Positions 45,699 through 56,500 of a DNA stretch of 64,000 bases are shown piece by piece. This stretch comes from Salisediminibacterium beveridgei. Lineage in GTDB: Bacteria; Bacillota; Bacilli; Bacillales; Salisediminibacteriaceae. The DNA lies in NCBI RefSeq assembly GCF_001721685.1, contig NZ_CP012502.1:1674001-1738000 (forward strand), in the 5' to 3' direction. The notes below the pieces were generated by a model that ran no database searches, was not told the DNA's origin, and was given only the letters and a program-made list of their open reading frames with translations. A program made the position numbers and the translations under genes. Numbering within the stretch: the first letter of the stretch is position 1; every line of letters starts with the position of its first letter.

Positions 45699-46586
45699 TT
45701 ATACAGCTGATGAGAAACGTTTGTAGGCGATTTGATTATAGATGGCTTCTCTTTCTGATTCATCAACATCCACGATAGGCAGACGGACTGAACCAACCGG
45801 CACGCCGATCATATTCAGTGCCGCTTTTATGGGAGACGGGCTTGGTGCGATAAACATGGCATTCATCATCGGAACCAATCTTCTGTGTATTGCAGAGGCC
45901 TTGGTGAGATCCCCATCATTCGCAGCTTCGATCATCTCTTTTATCTCATCACCAATAACATGAGAGGAAACCGATACAACCCCATCAGCGCCAACAGCTA
46001 AGGAAGGTAATGTTAAGCTGTCATCACCGCTGTAAACTGAAAAGTCATCTGATGTTTCTTCGATAATCATCGACATAGCATCCAGATCGCCACTTGCTTC
46101 TTTAATGGAAACAATGTTGGGAATACGGGAAAGTTTAATCGTTGTTTCGGGTAAAAGGTTTACACCTGTGCGACCAGGTACGTTGTATAGCATGACCGGC
46201 AGCACAGTCGACGTGGCAACAGCTTTGAAGTGTTCATACATCCCTTGCTGATTTGGCTTGTTATAATAAGGAGCCATCAACATGACACCCTCTGCGCCGG
46301 CAATTTCAGCCATCTTCGTTAATTCAATGGCGGCCTTGGTACTGTTGGTACCGGTTCCGGCAAGCACAGGTATTCGTCCATCAACAATCTTAACACAGAA
46401 TCTGAAAAAAGCATTTTTTTCATCAATTGACAGCGTCGGTGCTTCACCGGTTGTACCACTTAAGACAACGGCATCACTTCCTGTACTGATAAGGTGTTCA
46501 ATCAGTTGTTCTGTTCTGTCAAAATCGATTTGTAAATCATCGTTGAAGGGTGTTACCATCGCTGTGATCATCTGTCCAAAGTTCAT
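45699..46586 (-). CDS. dapA: 4-hydroxy-tetrahydrodipicolinate synthase
   Basis: 295-residue (beta/alpha)8 enzyme that condenses pyruvate with aspartate semialdehyde, the first step of lysine/DAP synthesis. The Schiff-base lysine is in IVSIKEASGDL (about 163), Tyr in MLYNVPGRTGVN (about 135), and SGTTGEAPTLS (about 43-53) binds the substrate. Full length. It is preceded by a lysine riboswitch, so it is switched off by lysine. No dapG or asd is linked. AGGTG lies before the ATG. Confidence 0.96.
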   Translation of the reverse strand: MNFGQMITAMVTPFNDDLQIDFDRTEQLIEHLISTGSDAVVLSGTTGEAPTLSIDEKNAFFRFCVKIVDGRIPVLAGTGTNSTKAAIELTKMAEIAGAEGVMLMAPYYNKPNQQGMYEHFKAVATSTVLPVMLYNVPGRTGVNLLPETTIKLSRIPNIVSIKEASGDLDAMSMIIEETSDDFSVYSGDDSLTLPSLAVGADGVVSVSSHVIGDEIKEMIEAANDGDLTKASAIHRRLVPMMNAMFIAPSPSPIKAALNMIGVPVGSVRLPIVDVDESEREAIYNQIAYKRFSSAV

Positions 46587-46657
46587 TTTACTGCACCTCT
46601 ATTCTCAGATTTCGCCATGTGGCGTTCGAATAGAGCTATTCGGCTGAAAAATCGTAC

Positions 46658-46895
46658 AAAAAAACAGCATGGGGCTCATGCTGCCGGCGTCACTGACGTG
46701 TACGAGTCCAGCGTGAGATAGCCCTCCATACAGCAGCTGGGCTGTACGACAGTTCTGCCTTTATTTAAGGGCAGAACCAGCGATCAGATGGTTGAACACC
46801 TGAGTGCTTCGGCAATTTCCCCTTTCGGAAAGGATCGTGGGAGTTCAACCTCCTGAACTGACCTACTGATGAAAATTGCACCTCTACTCTCACTT
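46658..46895 (-). ncRNA. lysine riboswitch (L box) with terminator
   Basis: Read on the minus strand: P1 GTGAGAGTAG with AGAGGTGC (about 46893-46875), the conserved GGAAATTGCCGAAG (46820-46807), CTGGTTCTGCCC hairpin, and AGGGCTATCTCACGC closing P1 (about 46724-46711). It is followed by a terminator CAGCATG/CATGCTG (46683-46665) and seven T (46664-46658). A second small hairpin (GAATAGCTCTATTC) lies between it and dapA. TATAAT (minus, 46924-46919) is a likely -10. Lysine binding would favour termination. Confidence 0.92.
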
Positions 46896-47039
46896 CCTTC
46901 AGAAGTCAAGAATAAACTATTATATTCACTGTTTACCTTATCAGAATTTGACGGGTTATGCAAGATGAGTTCAACCCTTGCGTCAAAGCTTTTAAACTGT
47001 TTTACTATCAATATTGAAGACAAGTGAGGAGTTGATGGC

Positions 47040-48155
47040 ATGACACATCACATCATTATCGGTGGAGGCATTATTGGAGCATCAGCGGCTTACCATCTTG
47101 CCAGAGAAGGAGAACAAGTTACAATAATTGATCGGGGAGATAAAGGTCAAGCAACCGATGCGGCAGCAGGAATTATTAGTCCCTGGCTATCCAATCGTCG
47201 AAATGAATCATGGTACCGATTAGCAAAGGAAGGCGCTCGTTTTTATCATGAACTGATACCGGAGCTCGAACAAAACCAGAATACTGATACCGGATACAGA
47301 AGAAACGGTACGATTGCATTGACGTCGGAGGATCACATAGTGAATGAGAAAATGAATCTGGCTATTCAAAAACAACCAGACGCACCTGAAATTGGCGAGG
47401 TCAAGTATCTGAGTGAAAGAGATGTTCAGCGCCAATTTCCACTTGTTGCAAATGGTTATCAAGGCGTATTTGTGAGTGGGGGAGCGAGAGTGAATGGCCG
47501 GTTATTAAGAGACAGTCTGATTCATGGAGCGGTAGCGAATGGCGCAGTGCGAATACACGGTCACGCGGAGGTAACCCCAAGGGGCGATCATCGATTCAGT
47601 GTGAAAGTAGGCCACATGGATCTGTTCGCAGAAAATGTGATCGTAACTGCAGGTGCCTGGGTGAACTCACTCTTTAAAGGAAAAAAATTAAAAATGAATA
47701 TCAGGCCTCAAAAAGGACAGTTGATTCATCTTCGCTTAAAAGGCATGAACAGTGACAACTGGCCAGTTATACTTCCTCCGAAAGATTATTATGTTATACC
47801 TTTTGAGGATGGCCGGATGGTGATTGGTGCAACAAGAGAAGACCATAAGCTCTTTGACACCGCCGCTACCGCAGGAGGGATTCATGCGATTTTAGATGAA
47901 GTCTTCACTTTTGCACCAGGATTCAAAGGCGCTGAGTTCCTTGAAACAAGGGTGGGGACCAGACCCTTCTCAATGGATTCAATCCCAGTCTTTGGTCAGA
48001 TCCCTGAACTTCCGGGCCTTTACACAGCCAATGGGCTCGGTGCAAGCGGATTAACGACGGGGCCATTCATTGGCTGCGAATTGGCAAAACTCTCCATTGG
48101 CAAAGATCCTCTCTTTTCCAAGGACGAGTACAGCGTTAAATCACTTTTTCTTTGA
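47040..48155 (+). CDS. FAD-dependent oxidoreductase (DadA/glycine oxidase-like)
   Basis: 371-residue flavoenzyme of the DAO family. FAD-binding IIIGGGIIGASAAYHLAREG (residues 5-24), ATDAAAGIISPW (about 40-51), and a C-terminal GLGASGLTTGPFIGCELA that closes the flavin site. It oxidises an amino acid or amine, donating electrons to oxygen or the membrane. Substrate unknown. GTGAGGAG precedes the ATG. Divergent from the dapA leader. Confidence 0.85.
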   Translation: MTHHIIIGGGIIGASAAYHLAREGEQVTIIDRGDKGQATDAAAGIISPWLSNRRNESWYRLAKEGARFYHELIPELEQNQNTDTGYRRNGTIALTSEDHIVNEKMNLAIQKQPDAPEIGEVKYLSERDVQRQFPLVANGYQGVFVSGGARVNGRLLRDSLIHGAVANGAVRIHGHAEVTPRGDHRFSVKVGHMDLFAENVIVTAGAWVNSLFKGKKLKMNIRPQKGQLIHLRLKGMNSDNWPVILPPKDYYVIPFEDGRMVIGATREDHKLFDTAATAGGIHAILDEVFTFAPGFKGAEFLETRVGTRPFSMDSIPVFGQIPELPGLYTANGLGASGLTTGPFIGCELAKLSIGKDPLFSKDEYSVKSLFL

Positions 48156-48211
48156 TTTCTAAAAAAAGGATGTGTAATGTGCTGTCATAACGGCAATATT
48201 GGAGTTATACA

Positions 48212-48907
48212 GTGTTGAAAGGACGTCCATACATCATGCCGAAAAAACTCATTTTGAAAATCATATTGTTTATGCTCATTGCCTATACAGGTTACTGGTT
48301 ATTTAATAATTTTTCGACGGTTGGACCTGAACAGCTCCAGCATTTTATGCTCAGTTTTGGCATTATTGCACCGTTGGTTTTTATACTGCTGTTCACGATC
48401 AGGCCCTTTGTCTTGTTTCCCGCTTCAATCATGGCAATGGCTGGTGGTTTGTCCTTTGGACCGATCATTGGACCTGCAGTGACCTACATCGGATCTCTGG
48501 CAGGCGCAGCCTTATCATTTATGGTGATGCGAAAACTAGGACATAAAATCAGGGCAAAAAAATGGCAGGGAAGAGGAGAAGCCATTCAGCGAAATATTGA
48601 ATCGAACGGTTTTTTCTACATCACTGCTCTTCGGATTATCCCAGTCGTTAATTTTGATTTCCTCAGTTATCTTGCTGCTCTGTCACGGGTGAAATTCTCC
48701 ATCTATTTTAAAGCTACGATGGCAGGCATCATTCCAGGAACATTTGCATTTAATTTTTTAGGTGCTGCCATTGTTGATTTAAGTCCGGCAATGATCAGCA
48801 TCACAGCAGGTACTTTTTTCATAGCTTTCACTATTCCAGTTTTCATCAGAAAAAAGATGAAGCAGAAGAATCTTGATATCGACCTGTTGCCCGATGAACA
48901 AATCTGA
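48212..48907 (+). CDS. TVP38/TMEM64-family (DedA-like) membrane protein
   Basis: 231-residue protein with about five to six hydrophobic segments. The SNARE-associated/TVP38 core is visible: FVLFPASIMAMAGGLSFGP (about 70-88) and the second half FFYITALRIIPVVNFDFLSY (about 131-150), the conserved R-x-x-P motif. Members act in membrane homeostasis or lipid flipping; the exact role is unproven. Start GTG 48212 follows GGAG by 7 nt; ATG 48236 is an alternative. Confidence 0.82.
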   Translation: MLKGRPYIMPKKLILKIILFMLIAYTGYWLFNNFSTVGPEQLQHFMLSFGIIAPLVFILLFTIRPFVLFPASIMAMAGGLSFGPIIGPAVTYIGSLAGAALSFMVMRKLGHKIRAKKWQGRGEAIQRNIESNGFFYITALRIIPVVNFDFLSYLAALSRVKFSIYFKATMAGIIPGTFAFNFLGAAIVDLSPAMISITAGTFFIAFTIPVFIRKKMKQKNLDIDLLPDEQI

Positions 48908-48932
48908 ACCCTTCAAAGTGAAGGGTTCTTTT
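48906..48932. terminator. terminator between TVP38-like and FUSC-like genes
   Basis: GAACCCTTCA (48906-48915), loop AAG, TGAAGGGTTC (48919-48928), TTTTG. It overlaps the last codons of the opposite-strand gene. Confidence 0.75.
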
Positions 48933-49947
48933 GTCGTGTTTGCAAATCACCCAATACTTCAAAAGAAGATAACAGTTCATAAAAGAAACGGGTGTTTTTA
49001 TTGAGATAGTGTGTTTTATCAAATTCATTGCCTTCTGTGGGGGCCTCATACTCATAACGAAGTGCCTGATCCAATTCATGGATGATTTTATAATGTTCAT
49101 CAGACATCCCATTTGCATCGCCGTATTGTAAAGAAGGTAAGAGACGCCCGATTTCATCGAGAAGTTCCCTTTCAATCAATGTTAATTTTTGTATGCGGCC
49201 AATGTAGTACAAGTTGCCTAAATGAAGTTCCAAGCGATGTAACAAGTCCATACGTTCACGCAGTAAAAGGAAATTCCGATAATTTTTAAACCGGAAGCGG
49301 TGCACACGAAGTTCTTTCCGCTGATACCCCATTAACTGATCCGTCTTTGCGAGAGAACGTTTAAACTTCATATAATTCAGCCCATCTCCAGAATTTGCTC
49401 CACTCATTTCGTAGGGCATAACAATCCCTTGTAAAACCCGTTTTGCTTCGTCAATGTGTCTGTAAGTCTGGTCGTGTATTTTTTTGAAATAGTTCGCAGG
49501 GAAAATTGTAACATTGACAATTGACGAGACTGTTATACCAATTGTTGTTGTGCCAAGGCGAGTCAAAAATTGCATCAATAAAGGACCGTCCAGATCAGGG
49601 ATCATCGCTACTGCAGTCAGTGTTGCCACGAGCGTCCCGTCAAAAAGTTTCAGCTTTTGACAAAGATAAATTGTACCGACTGCTGCAATGGTATATGTCA
49701 AATACGTTTCACCGAGAAAAAAGACAGAAAGCGTCGCAATACCCGCACCAATTCCAGCTGCAGGGAAACGGACCATCCCTTTACGAATGGAGTCATAGGT
49801 GTTCGGTTCGATGGTTACAATTGCTGTGATCACAGCATAAATGGCAGGCAGATCAAACAGCAGACAAATCATTGATGTTAACGCTACTGCAATCCCTGTT
49901 TTAATGATTCGCTGTCCAATCAGAAAAGGTCTTAAATGTTCGAACAT
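48913..49947 (-). CDS. FUSC/aromatic acid exporter family protein
   Basis: 344-residue membrane protein. About five hydrophobic segments form the N-terminal domain (residues about 8-155), including GTLVATLTAVAMIPDLDGPL and TTTIGITVSSIVNVTIFPANY. A helical cytoplasmic domain rich in Arg/Leu follows, the layout of YgaE-like DUF939/ArAE proteins. Function is presumed efflux of aromatic or other organic acids. Start 49947 is favoured by GAAGGAAGTGAAG; a longer frame to 49989 is possible. Confidence 0.78.
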   Translation of the reverse strand: MFEHLRPFLIGQRIIKTGIAVALTSMICLLFDLPAIYAVITAIVTIEPNTYDSIRKGMVRFPAAGIGAGIATLSVFFLGETYLTYTIAAVGTIYLCQKLKLFDGTLVATLTAVAMIPDLDGPLLMQFLTRLGTTTIGITVSSIVNVTIFPANYFKKIHDQTYRHIDEAKRVLQGIVMPYEMSGANSGDGLNYMKFKRSLAKTDQLMGYQRKELRVHRFRFKNYRNFLLLRERMDLLHRLELHLGNLYYIGRIQKLTLIERELLDEIGRLLPSLQYGDANGMSDEHYKIIHELDQALRYEYEAPTEGNEFDKTHYLNKNTRFFYELLSSFEVLGDLQTRQKNPSL

Positions 49948-50021
49948 TGTCTTCACTTCCTTCACGATCTTTGCTGTTAAACTGCTCATTAATTATAGCA
50001 AAAAATAACTTATGAAACAGT

Positions 50022-50049
50022 TTGATTCTGACATAGTATCTGATATGAT
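50022..50049 (+). promoter_or_regulatory. candidate promoter of addBA
   Basis: TTGATT (50022-50027), 16-bp spacer, TATGAT (50044-50049); the start codon is 36 bp downstream. No LexA box is visible. Confidence 0.5.
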
Positions 50050-50084
50050 TTAAGCACGAACATACGATTGCGCGGAGGTGCTCA

Positions 50085-53000
50085 ATGGGACTGCAGATCA
50101 TTACAGGACGATCAGGTTCAGGGAAATCAACTTATATCGAAGATGAAATCTTGGCATTGGAGAAAAAACATCCAACCGGGTCACCGATTTTTTATTTGGT
50201 GCCCGATCAGATGACGTTTCAGGTGGAAAGACGGATAATCAGAAAAATGGGTAAAGGCTCAACCCGGATACGTGTGCTGGGTTTTAACCGGCTTGCTCAT
50301 ATGATCCTTCAGGAGCAGGGAGGGCATGCGTTAACACATCTTCAACAAACAGGTGTGAACATGCTTTTGAGAAAGGTCTCAGAAGAACAGAAAGCCAAGC
50401 TCAATGTATTTGAAAATGCTATAGGTAAGAATGGGTTTATCGATCAATTGTATGCTATGTTAACTGAATGCAAACGATATGGGCTGGAGGAAGAACAGAT
50501 CCAATCCATAACAAATAAGGACCATCTCTCGGCAGCATTAAAAGACAAATTCAATGATTTTTTATTAATCCATCAAGAGTTAAAAAAAGACACAGAAGGT
50601 ATTCGTTTGGCGTCAGAAGATGATTTTAAGCTTGCAATCAGCCTGGTTCCAGATTCAGAATTGATCAACAGCAGCCTGATTGCGGTGGATGGTTTTCATC
50701 ATTTCAGTCCACTCGAAGAAGCTTTTATCGCAGAATTAATGGATCAGGCTAGTGACATGATCATCACCCTGACGAAGGATGCTTATCAGGATCCATCGAA
50801 CGAACTGGATCCCCTACACCTCTTTTTTGAAACAATGCTGACTGAACAAAAGTTGATTGAAATCGCAAAAGATAAAGCTATAGAGATATTCGAACCAATT
50901 CACTCGAACCAGCAAATCCGGTTTAATAGTCCTTCGATTGCTCACCTTGAACGGATGAGTACCCGGCGCCCTGCACTGGAATTGACTGATCATTCTGGTG
51001 TGCAGGTCTATGCATGTGTTAACAAAAGAGCAGAAATCCGTGGTATTTGCAGAGATATAAAAAGATTGGTTCGTGAAGAAAAATATCGTTATAAAGATAT
51101 CGCATTGCTCACACGAAATCTGCAGGACTATCACGATATAATTGAATTAATATTTGATGAAGAAGAAATACCTGTATTTGTTGATGCCAAGCGTACAGCG
51201 ATACACCATCCCCTGATCGAATTTGTGCGTTCCATTATGGAAGTCGTTTCAAAACATTGGCGTTATGAAGATGTCATACGCTGTTTAAAAACACACTTTG
51301 TATTGCCAACGAAAGGGAGCATGCATCAGGATGACCTGGATGTTTTCGAAAATGTCACTTTAGCTTTAGGTATTAATGGAAAACAATGGTACGACCCCGT
51401 TGAGTGGCAAAAGCGAATCAGTTTCTATCGTACTGTTAAAGAAGGCGAAGCTGATGAAAAAGTTGAACGTATGCAAAGGCTTTACGATGAAATGATTCAA
51501 CCGTTGAGTGACTTTTTCGAGAAAATCAAAGAGCAAACTTCGGTCAGAGAATATGCTACATCACTGTTTGAGCTACTTCTCACTTTGGATGCACCAGAAA
51601 AGCTCGCAGCAATGCGTGATCATGCAGAACAGGCAGGACGACTCCAAGAAGCAAAAGACCATGACCAGATTTGGAAACAGCTGATCAGCGTGCTTGAACA
51701 GGCGGATGAAGCTTGTGGAAAAGATGATATGCCATTCACTACATTCCAAAAAATGCTTGATACCGGTCTTGAAAGTATCTCTTTTTCCATTATACCTCCA
51801 GCATTTGATCAGGTCATGGCTGCAACCATGGCAACTTCACGATTAAATGATGTTAAATGTACTTTTATCATAGGTGCTAATGACGGCGTGATTCCAGCCA
51901 AAGCTGAAGAATCCACTTTTCTGACCAATCAGGAACGTCAGCTTTTAATTGAAGAAGGCTACGAGCTTTCACCTTCAGCAGAAAGGCAATTAATGAATGA
52001 ACAATTTCTTGTTTATCTGGCGCAAACCAGTCCGACGGATAGGCTGGTTATCAGCTATTTACTCAGTGATGATGATGGAAAAGCGAAACAACCTTCTATG
52101 ATTCTTCACCAACTTTATGACATGTTTCCAAATCTCAAACCTGAATTAAAAGTGGAAACGCCTTCAGATGCAGGTAATGACGATGAAGAATGGCTGTTTA
52201 TCTCATCCCCGGTTTCTGCCCGGTCGTTTATGACAGAACGTTTGCAGCAATGGAAGAAAGGGTATCCGATTCCTTCATTTTGGTGGTCTGTATACAATTG
52301 GTTTAGTAAACAGCAGGATTTTCATAAAACCGTTGCGACATCCCTTTCCAGCATTTTTTACACGAATGATCCTGGTAAGTTGCCGGTTGACACCGCCAAA
52401 AGATTATATGGTGATCAACTTACAGCCAGCGTTTCGAGGCTTGAACAATTTAATTCCTGTGCATTTAAGCAATTTTCAAATTATGGTTTACGTTTAAAGG
52501 ACCGGGAATATTTCAGACTTGAGGCTCCGGATATCGGTATTCTGTTCCACGAAGCACTGAAGGAATTAACAGAAGCGTTGAAAGAAGAAGAAATCCCGTT
52601 GTCTGAGTTAAGTGAGGTTGAAGCAACACGGAGGTCGAAGACCATAATTGAAGGCCTGGCACCTAAAATCAACCGAAATATATTAAAGAGTTCGAACAGA
52701 TTACATTACATTTTATCGAAACTCGAAAAAGTTGTGATCAGAGCGGCCATGATATTGGCGGTTCAAGCTGAACGATCAGGATTTCAACCTGAAGCGATTG
52801 AACTTGGTTTTGGCAAAAATGGTTTACTGCCTCCGTTGACTTATACACTGACTGATGGAACCGTTGTCGAATTGTCAGGCAGAATCGACCGAGTGGATAC
52901 TGCCAAAACCGAGAATGGTCTTTATATTCGTGTGATTGATTATAAATCCAGCAAAAAAGATATTGAACTGGATGAAGTATATTATGGGTTGTCTATGCAA

Positions 53001-53567
53001 ATGCTGGTGTATCTTGATGCACTGTTGACCTATTCATCAGAATGGCTCGGTTCAACAGCAGTTCCAGCAGGGATGCTCTACTTTCATATTCATAATCCAT
53101 TGATTACATCATCAAGCGGAAAATTATCACCGGAAGAAGCAGAGAATAAAATCCTTGAGAAGTTCCGTATGAATGGACTGATACTGAATGAAGATCATGC
53201 AGTAGCATTGACGGATCATACTCTTGAAGCGTCTTCTTCTTCAGTCATTGCTCCTCTTCATCGCAAAAAAGATGGTGAATTAACCAAACGATCCAAGGTC
53301 ATTGAAAAAGAGGAAATCCAGGCTTGCAGAGAATGGATACGTTCGAAAGTGAAATCTTCATCCGAAGCGATACTAAGTGGAAACATAGCGATTGATCCAT
53401 ATAAAAAAAACAAAGAGACACCTTGTCGATTTTGTCCTTATCAGGCATTTTGCCAGTTTGATGCTTCTCAAGAAGAGATGCAGTTCCGCCACCTTCAAGG
53501 ATTAAATCAGGAACGTGCTATGCAATTGATGAGAATCAACATGGAGGAGGTACAAGATGGAGATTAA
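50085..53567 (+). CDS. addB: ATP-dependent helicase/deoxyribonuclease subunit B
   Basis: 1,160-residue subunit of the AddAB helicase-nuclease that resects double-strand breaks up to Chi sites. Walker A-like GRSGSGKSTYIEDEI (residues 8-22); the C-terminal RecB-family nuclease has ILFHEAL (about 822) and IDYKSSKKDIELDEV (about 960). The iron-sulphur cysteines appear as NSCAFKQFSNYG (about 795) and CRFCPYQAFC (about 1112-1121). Full length. GGAGGTG lies before the ATG. It overlaps addA by 11 bp. Confidence 0.96.
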   Translation: MGLQIITGRSGSGKSTYIEDEILALEKKHPTGSPIFYLVPDQMTFQVERRIIRKMGKGSTRIRVLGFNRLAHMILQEQGGHALTHLQQTGVNMLLRKVSEEQKAKLNVFENAIGKNGFIDQLYAMLTECKRYGLEEEQIQSITNKDHLSAALKDKFNDFLLIHQELKKDTEGIRLASEDDFKLAISLVPDSELINSSLIAVDGFHHFSPLEEAFIAELMDQASDMIITLTKDAYQDPSNELDPLHLFFETMLTEQKLIEIAKDKAIEIFEPIHSNQQIRFNSPSIAHLERMSTRRPALELTDHSGVQVYACVNKRAEIRGICRDIKRLVREEKYRYKDIALLTRNLQDYHDIIELIFDEEEIPVFVDAKRTAIHHPLIEFVRSIMEVVSKHWRYEDVIRCLKTHFVLPTKGSMHQDDLDVFENVTLALGINGKQWYDPVEWQKRISFYRTVKEGEADEKVERMQRLYDEMIQPLSDFFEKIKEQTSVREYATSLFELLLTLDAPEKLAAMRDHAEQAGRLQEAKDHDQIWKQLISVLEQADEACGKDDMPFTTFQKMLDTGLESISFSIIPPAFDQVMAATMATSRLNDVKCTFIIGANDGVIPAKAEESTFLTNQERQLLIEEGYELSPSAERQLMNEQFLVYLAQTSPTDRLVISYLLSDDDGKAKQPSMILHQLYDMFPNLKPELKVETPSDAGNDDEEWLFISSPVSARSFMTERLQQWKKGYPIPSFWWSVYNWFSKQQDFHKTVATSLSSIFYTNDPGKLPVDTAKRLYGDQLTASVSRLEQFNSCAFKQFSNYGLRLKDREYFRLEAPDIGILFHEALKELTEALKEEEIPLSELSEVEATRRSKTIIEGLAPKINRNILKSSNRLHYILSKLEKVVIRAAMILAVQAERSGFQPEAIELGFGKNGLLPPLTYTLTDGTVVELSGRIDRVDTAKTENGLYIRVIDYKSSKKDIELDEVYYGLSMQMLVYLDALLTYSSEWLGSTAVPAGMLYFHIHNPLITSSSGKLSPEEAENKILEKFRMNGLILNEDHAVALTDHTLEASSSSVIAPLHRKKDGELTKRSKVIEKEEIQACREWIRSKVKSSSEAILSGNIAIDPYKKNKETPCRFCPYQAFCQFDASQEEMQFRHLQGLNQERAMQLMRINMEEVQDGD

Positions 53568-56500
53568 ACCGAAGCCCCCTGAAGTGAAGTGGACTGACGA
53601 ACAGTGGCAGGCAATTGCAGCTGAAGGGAATAATCTCCTGGTTGCAGCAGCTGCCGGAAGCGGTAAAACCGCCGTGCTGGTAGAACGAATCATTTACAAA
53701 ATCACTAATACTGAAAAGCAAACGGACCTTGATCGATTATTAATCGTCACGTTTACAAATGCAGCCGCAGCTGAAATGAGGCATCGGATTGGTGAAGCAC
53801 TGGAGGACAAAATTGCTGAAAAGCCAGAGTCACTTCACCTGAAAAGACAGTTGACTTTACTTCAAAAAGCGAATATATCGACCCTTCATTCTTTTTGCAT
53901 GAACATTGTTCGTGAATACTATTATCTGATTGATATCGACCCATCTTTCAGGATACTTGATGATACTGAAGGTGTTCTGTTGAAGGATGAAGTGATGGAA
54001 TCTTTATTTGACGAAGCATATTCATCAGACAACCCATCTGCTTTTTACGATTTAGTAGATCGCTATTCCAGCGATCGAAATGACGAAGGACTGAAAAACA
54101 TTATCCTGGATCTGCATGATTTTTCACTCAGTCATCCGAATCCTGAAGAGTGGCTTCAATCAGCAGCAGCCGTGTACACGTCTGTGGTAAAAGGAAATTA
54201 TAAAACGGATGAATGGTTTCGAGAACTGCACTTTGTAATCTCAGACTTGATATCAGAAGCCCTGTTACTGTTCGAACAAGCTGTAAATTTAATAAATGCA
54301 CATGATGGTTTTGAAAAATATCAGGAAACAATAGAAAATGAATATGCCACAATACTGAAAATTTCTGAAACAGAAGACGTTGCAGAGCAGTTTGAACAAC
54401 TGCAAAAGGTATCTTTTCAGAGCTTAAAGCCGTTAACAAAAAAAGATATGTTTGAACCGGAAATAAAAGATGCCATTACTAATGCCAGAAATGAGGCAAA
54501 AGGAAAAATCACAACCTTAAAAGAGAAATTTGTTTTTCAATCACTCGATGATTCACTGGCAGATACCGGTGATCTTGCATTTTCCGTCGAAAATCTTATG
54601 AATCTGGTGTCGGCATTCTCGATGAAGTATGAGGAAGAAAAGAAGGAAAAATCAGTTGTTGATTTCAGTGACCTGGAGCATTATGCCTTGTCGATATTGA
54701 ATATGAATCATCATGGTGAAGAAATCGCTAAACAGTATCGGGATTACTTTGTGGAAATCATGACAGATGAATACCAGGATACAAACCGTGTCCAGGAAGC
54801 TATTCTGCGACTTGTTTCCCAAAAAGATAACCGCTTTATGGTAGGTGACGTGAAACAGTCCATCTACCGTTTCCGATTAGCTGATCCGGGATTATTTCTT
54901 GAAAAATACCGGCATTATACATCAGACGGATCCGGTGATGGCATGGTGATTGATTTGTCCATGAATTTTCGCAGCCGGGATGAAATCTTGTCTTCTGTCA
55001 ATTATCTCTTCAAACAATTCATGGATGAAAAGGCGGGGGAGCTTGAATATGATGACGCCGCAGCACTAGTAACCGGTAACTTGTCTTTTCCAGAAGAGGA
55101 GAATCTTCATACGGATTTTCATTTGATTGACCTAATGAAGGATGGAAATGACCATTCATCGATCCCGGACACTGAAGCAGAAGAGGACTTGTCTGCGGCT
55201 GAAGCGGAATCACTAGCGATGATCGAACGAATACAGGATATGCTTTCAAATCAGCGAGTCTATGATCCCGAAAAAAAATCGTATCGCAAAATGCAATACC
55301 GGGACATCGTAATTCTCGTGCGCTCTATGACATGGTCTGATACCTTTATGGAGTCATTTAAGCAGGCTGGGATTCCCCTTTATGCAGATGTTTCAAAAGG
55401 ATACTTCAGTGCAATAGAAGTTCAAATCATGCTTTCTTTACTCAAAATCATTGATAATCCTCACCAGGATGTTCCATTGGCTTCTGTATTACGTTCACCG
55501 ATTGCAGGTTTATCGTCCGAAGAAATGGCGGAAATTCGTATTCAAGGAAGTGGTAATGATTTTTTTCATGATGTCATGAGGTTCCCTGAATTGGATTTGC
55601 AAAATTCAGAGGAATTGCAAATTAAAATCACCTCATTTTTGAATCGTTTAAAGAACTGGCGAAACAAAGCAAGGGCCACTTCTCTCTCTTCATTTATCTG
55701 GAAGCTTTATGGAGATACCGGGTATTTTGATTATGCGGGTGGTATGCCGGGTGGTAAACAGCGCCAGGCGAATCTTAAAGCATTGTATGACAGGGCAAAG
55801 GCTTATGAGAAAACAAGTTTCAGAGGTCTCTATCGCTTCTTAAAATTCATCGAAAAAATGGAACAGCGTGGCGATGACCTGGGAGAAGCGAGGTCAATTG
55901 GTGAACAGGAGGATGTCGTCAGATTAATGACAGTCCATAAGAGTAAAGGACTGGAATATCCTGTTGTGATTTTACCTGGATTGAACCGGCCGTTTAATCG
56001 TATGGATTTCAGACAGCCTTATTTAATGCATCAGAAACTAGGTTTTGGTACCCGCTGGTTTGACCCGGAATTAAGGGTTGTGAGTCCATCACTTCCTCAT
56101 GAAGTAATGAAACAGGTTGCATCGAAAGAAATGCTTGCTGAAGAGATGCGTGTTCTTTATGTTGCGATGACAAGGGCAAAAGAACAGCTAATTTTGATCG
56201 GTTCATCTAAGAATGCTGAAAAAGAAGTAATGAAATGGTCAGAAAAAGCCTCTGCCAAACAAATAAAGCTGCCAATTTTTTCGCGGATGAATGCGAATAC
56301 GTATTTGGACTGGATGATGCCTGCTATTTTGAGGCATCCTGATGTGCAAGAGATCGTGAAAGATGATGGAACTTACCCTGTTGCAGACTTCACCATTCGT
56401 GATCGCTCAAAGTGGACATTCAGGAATGTTCTATCAAATGAATTGTCACTACCCAGAACAAGTGATTCTATGCGGGATGAAGAACTCTATCAGAGTTTAA

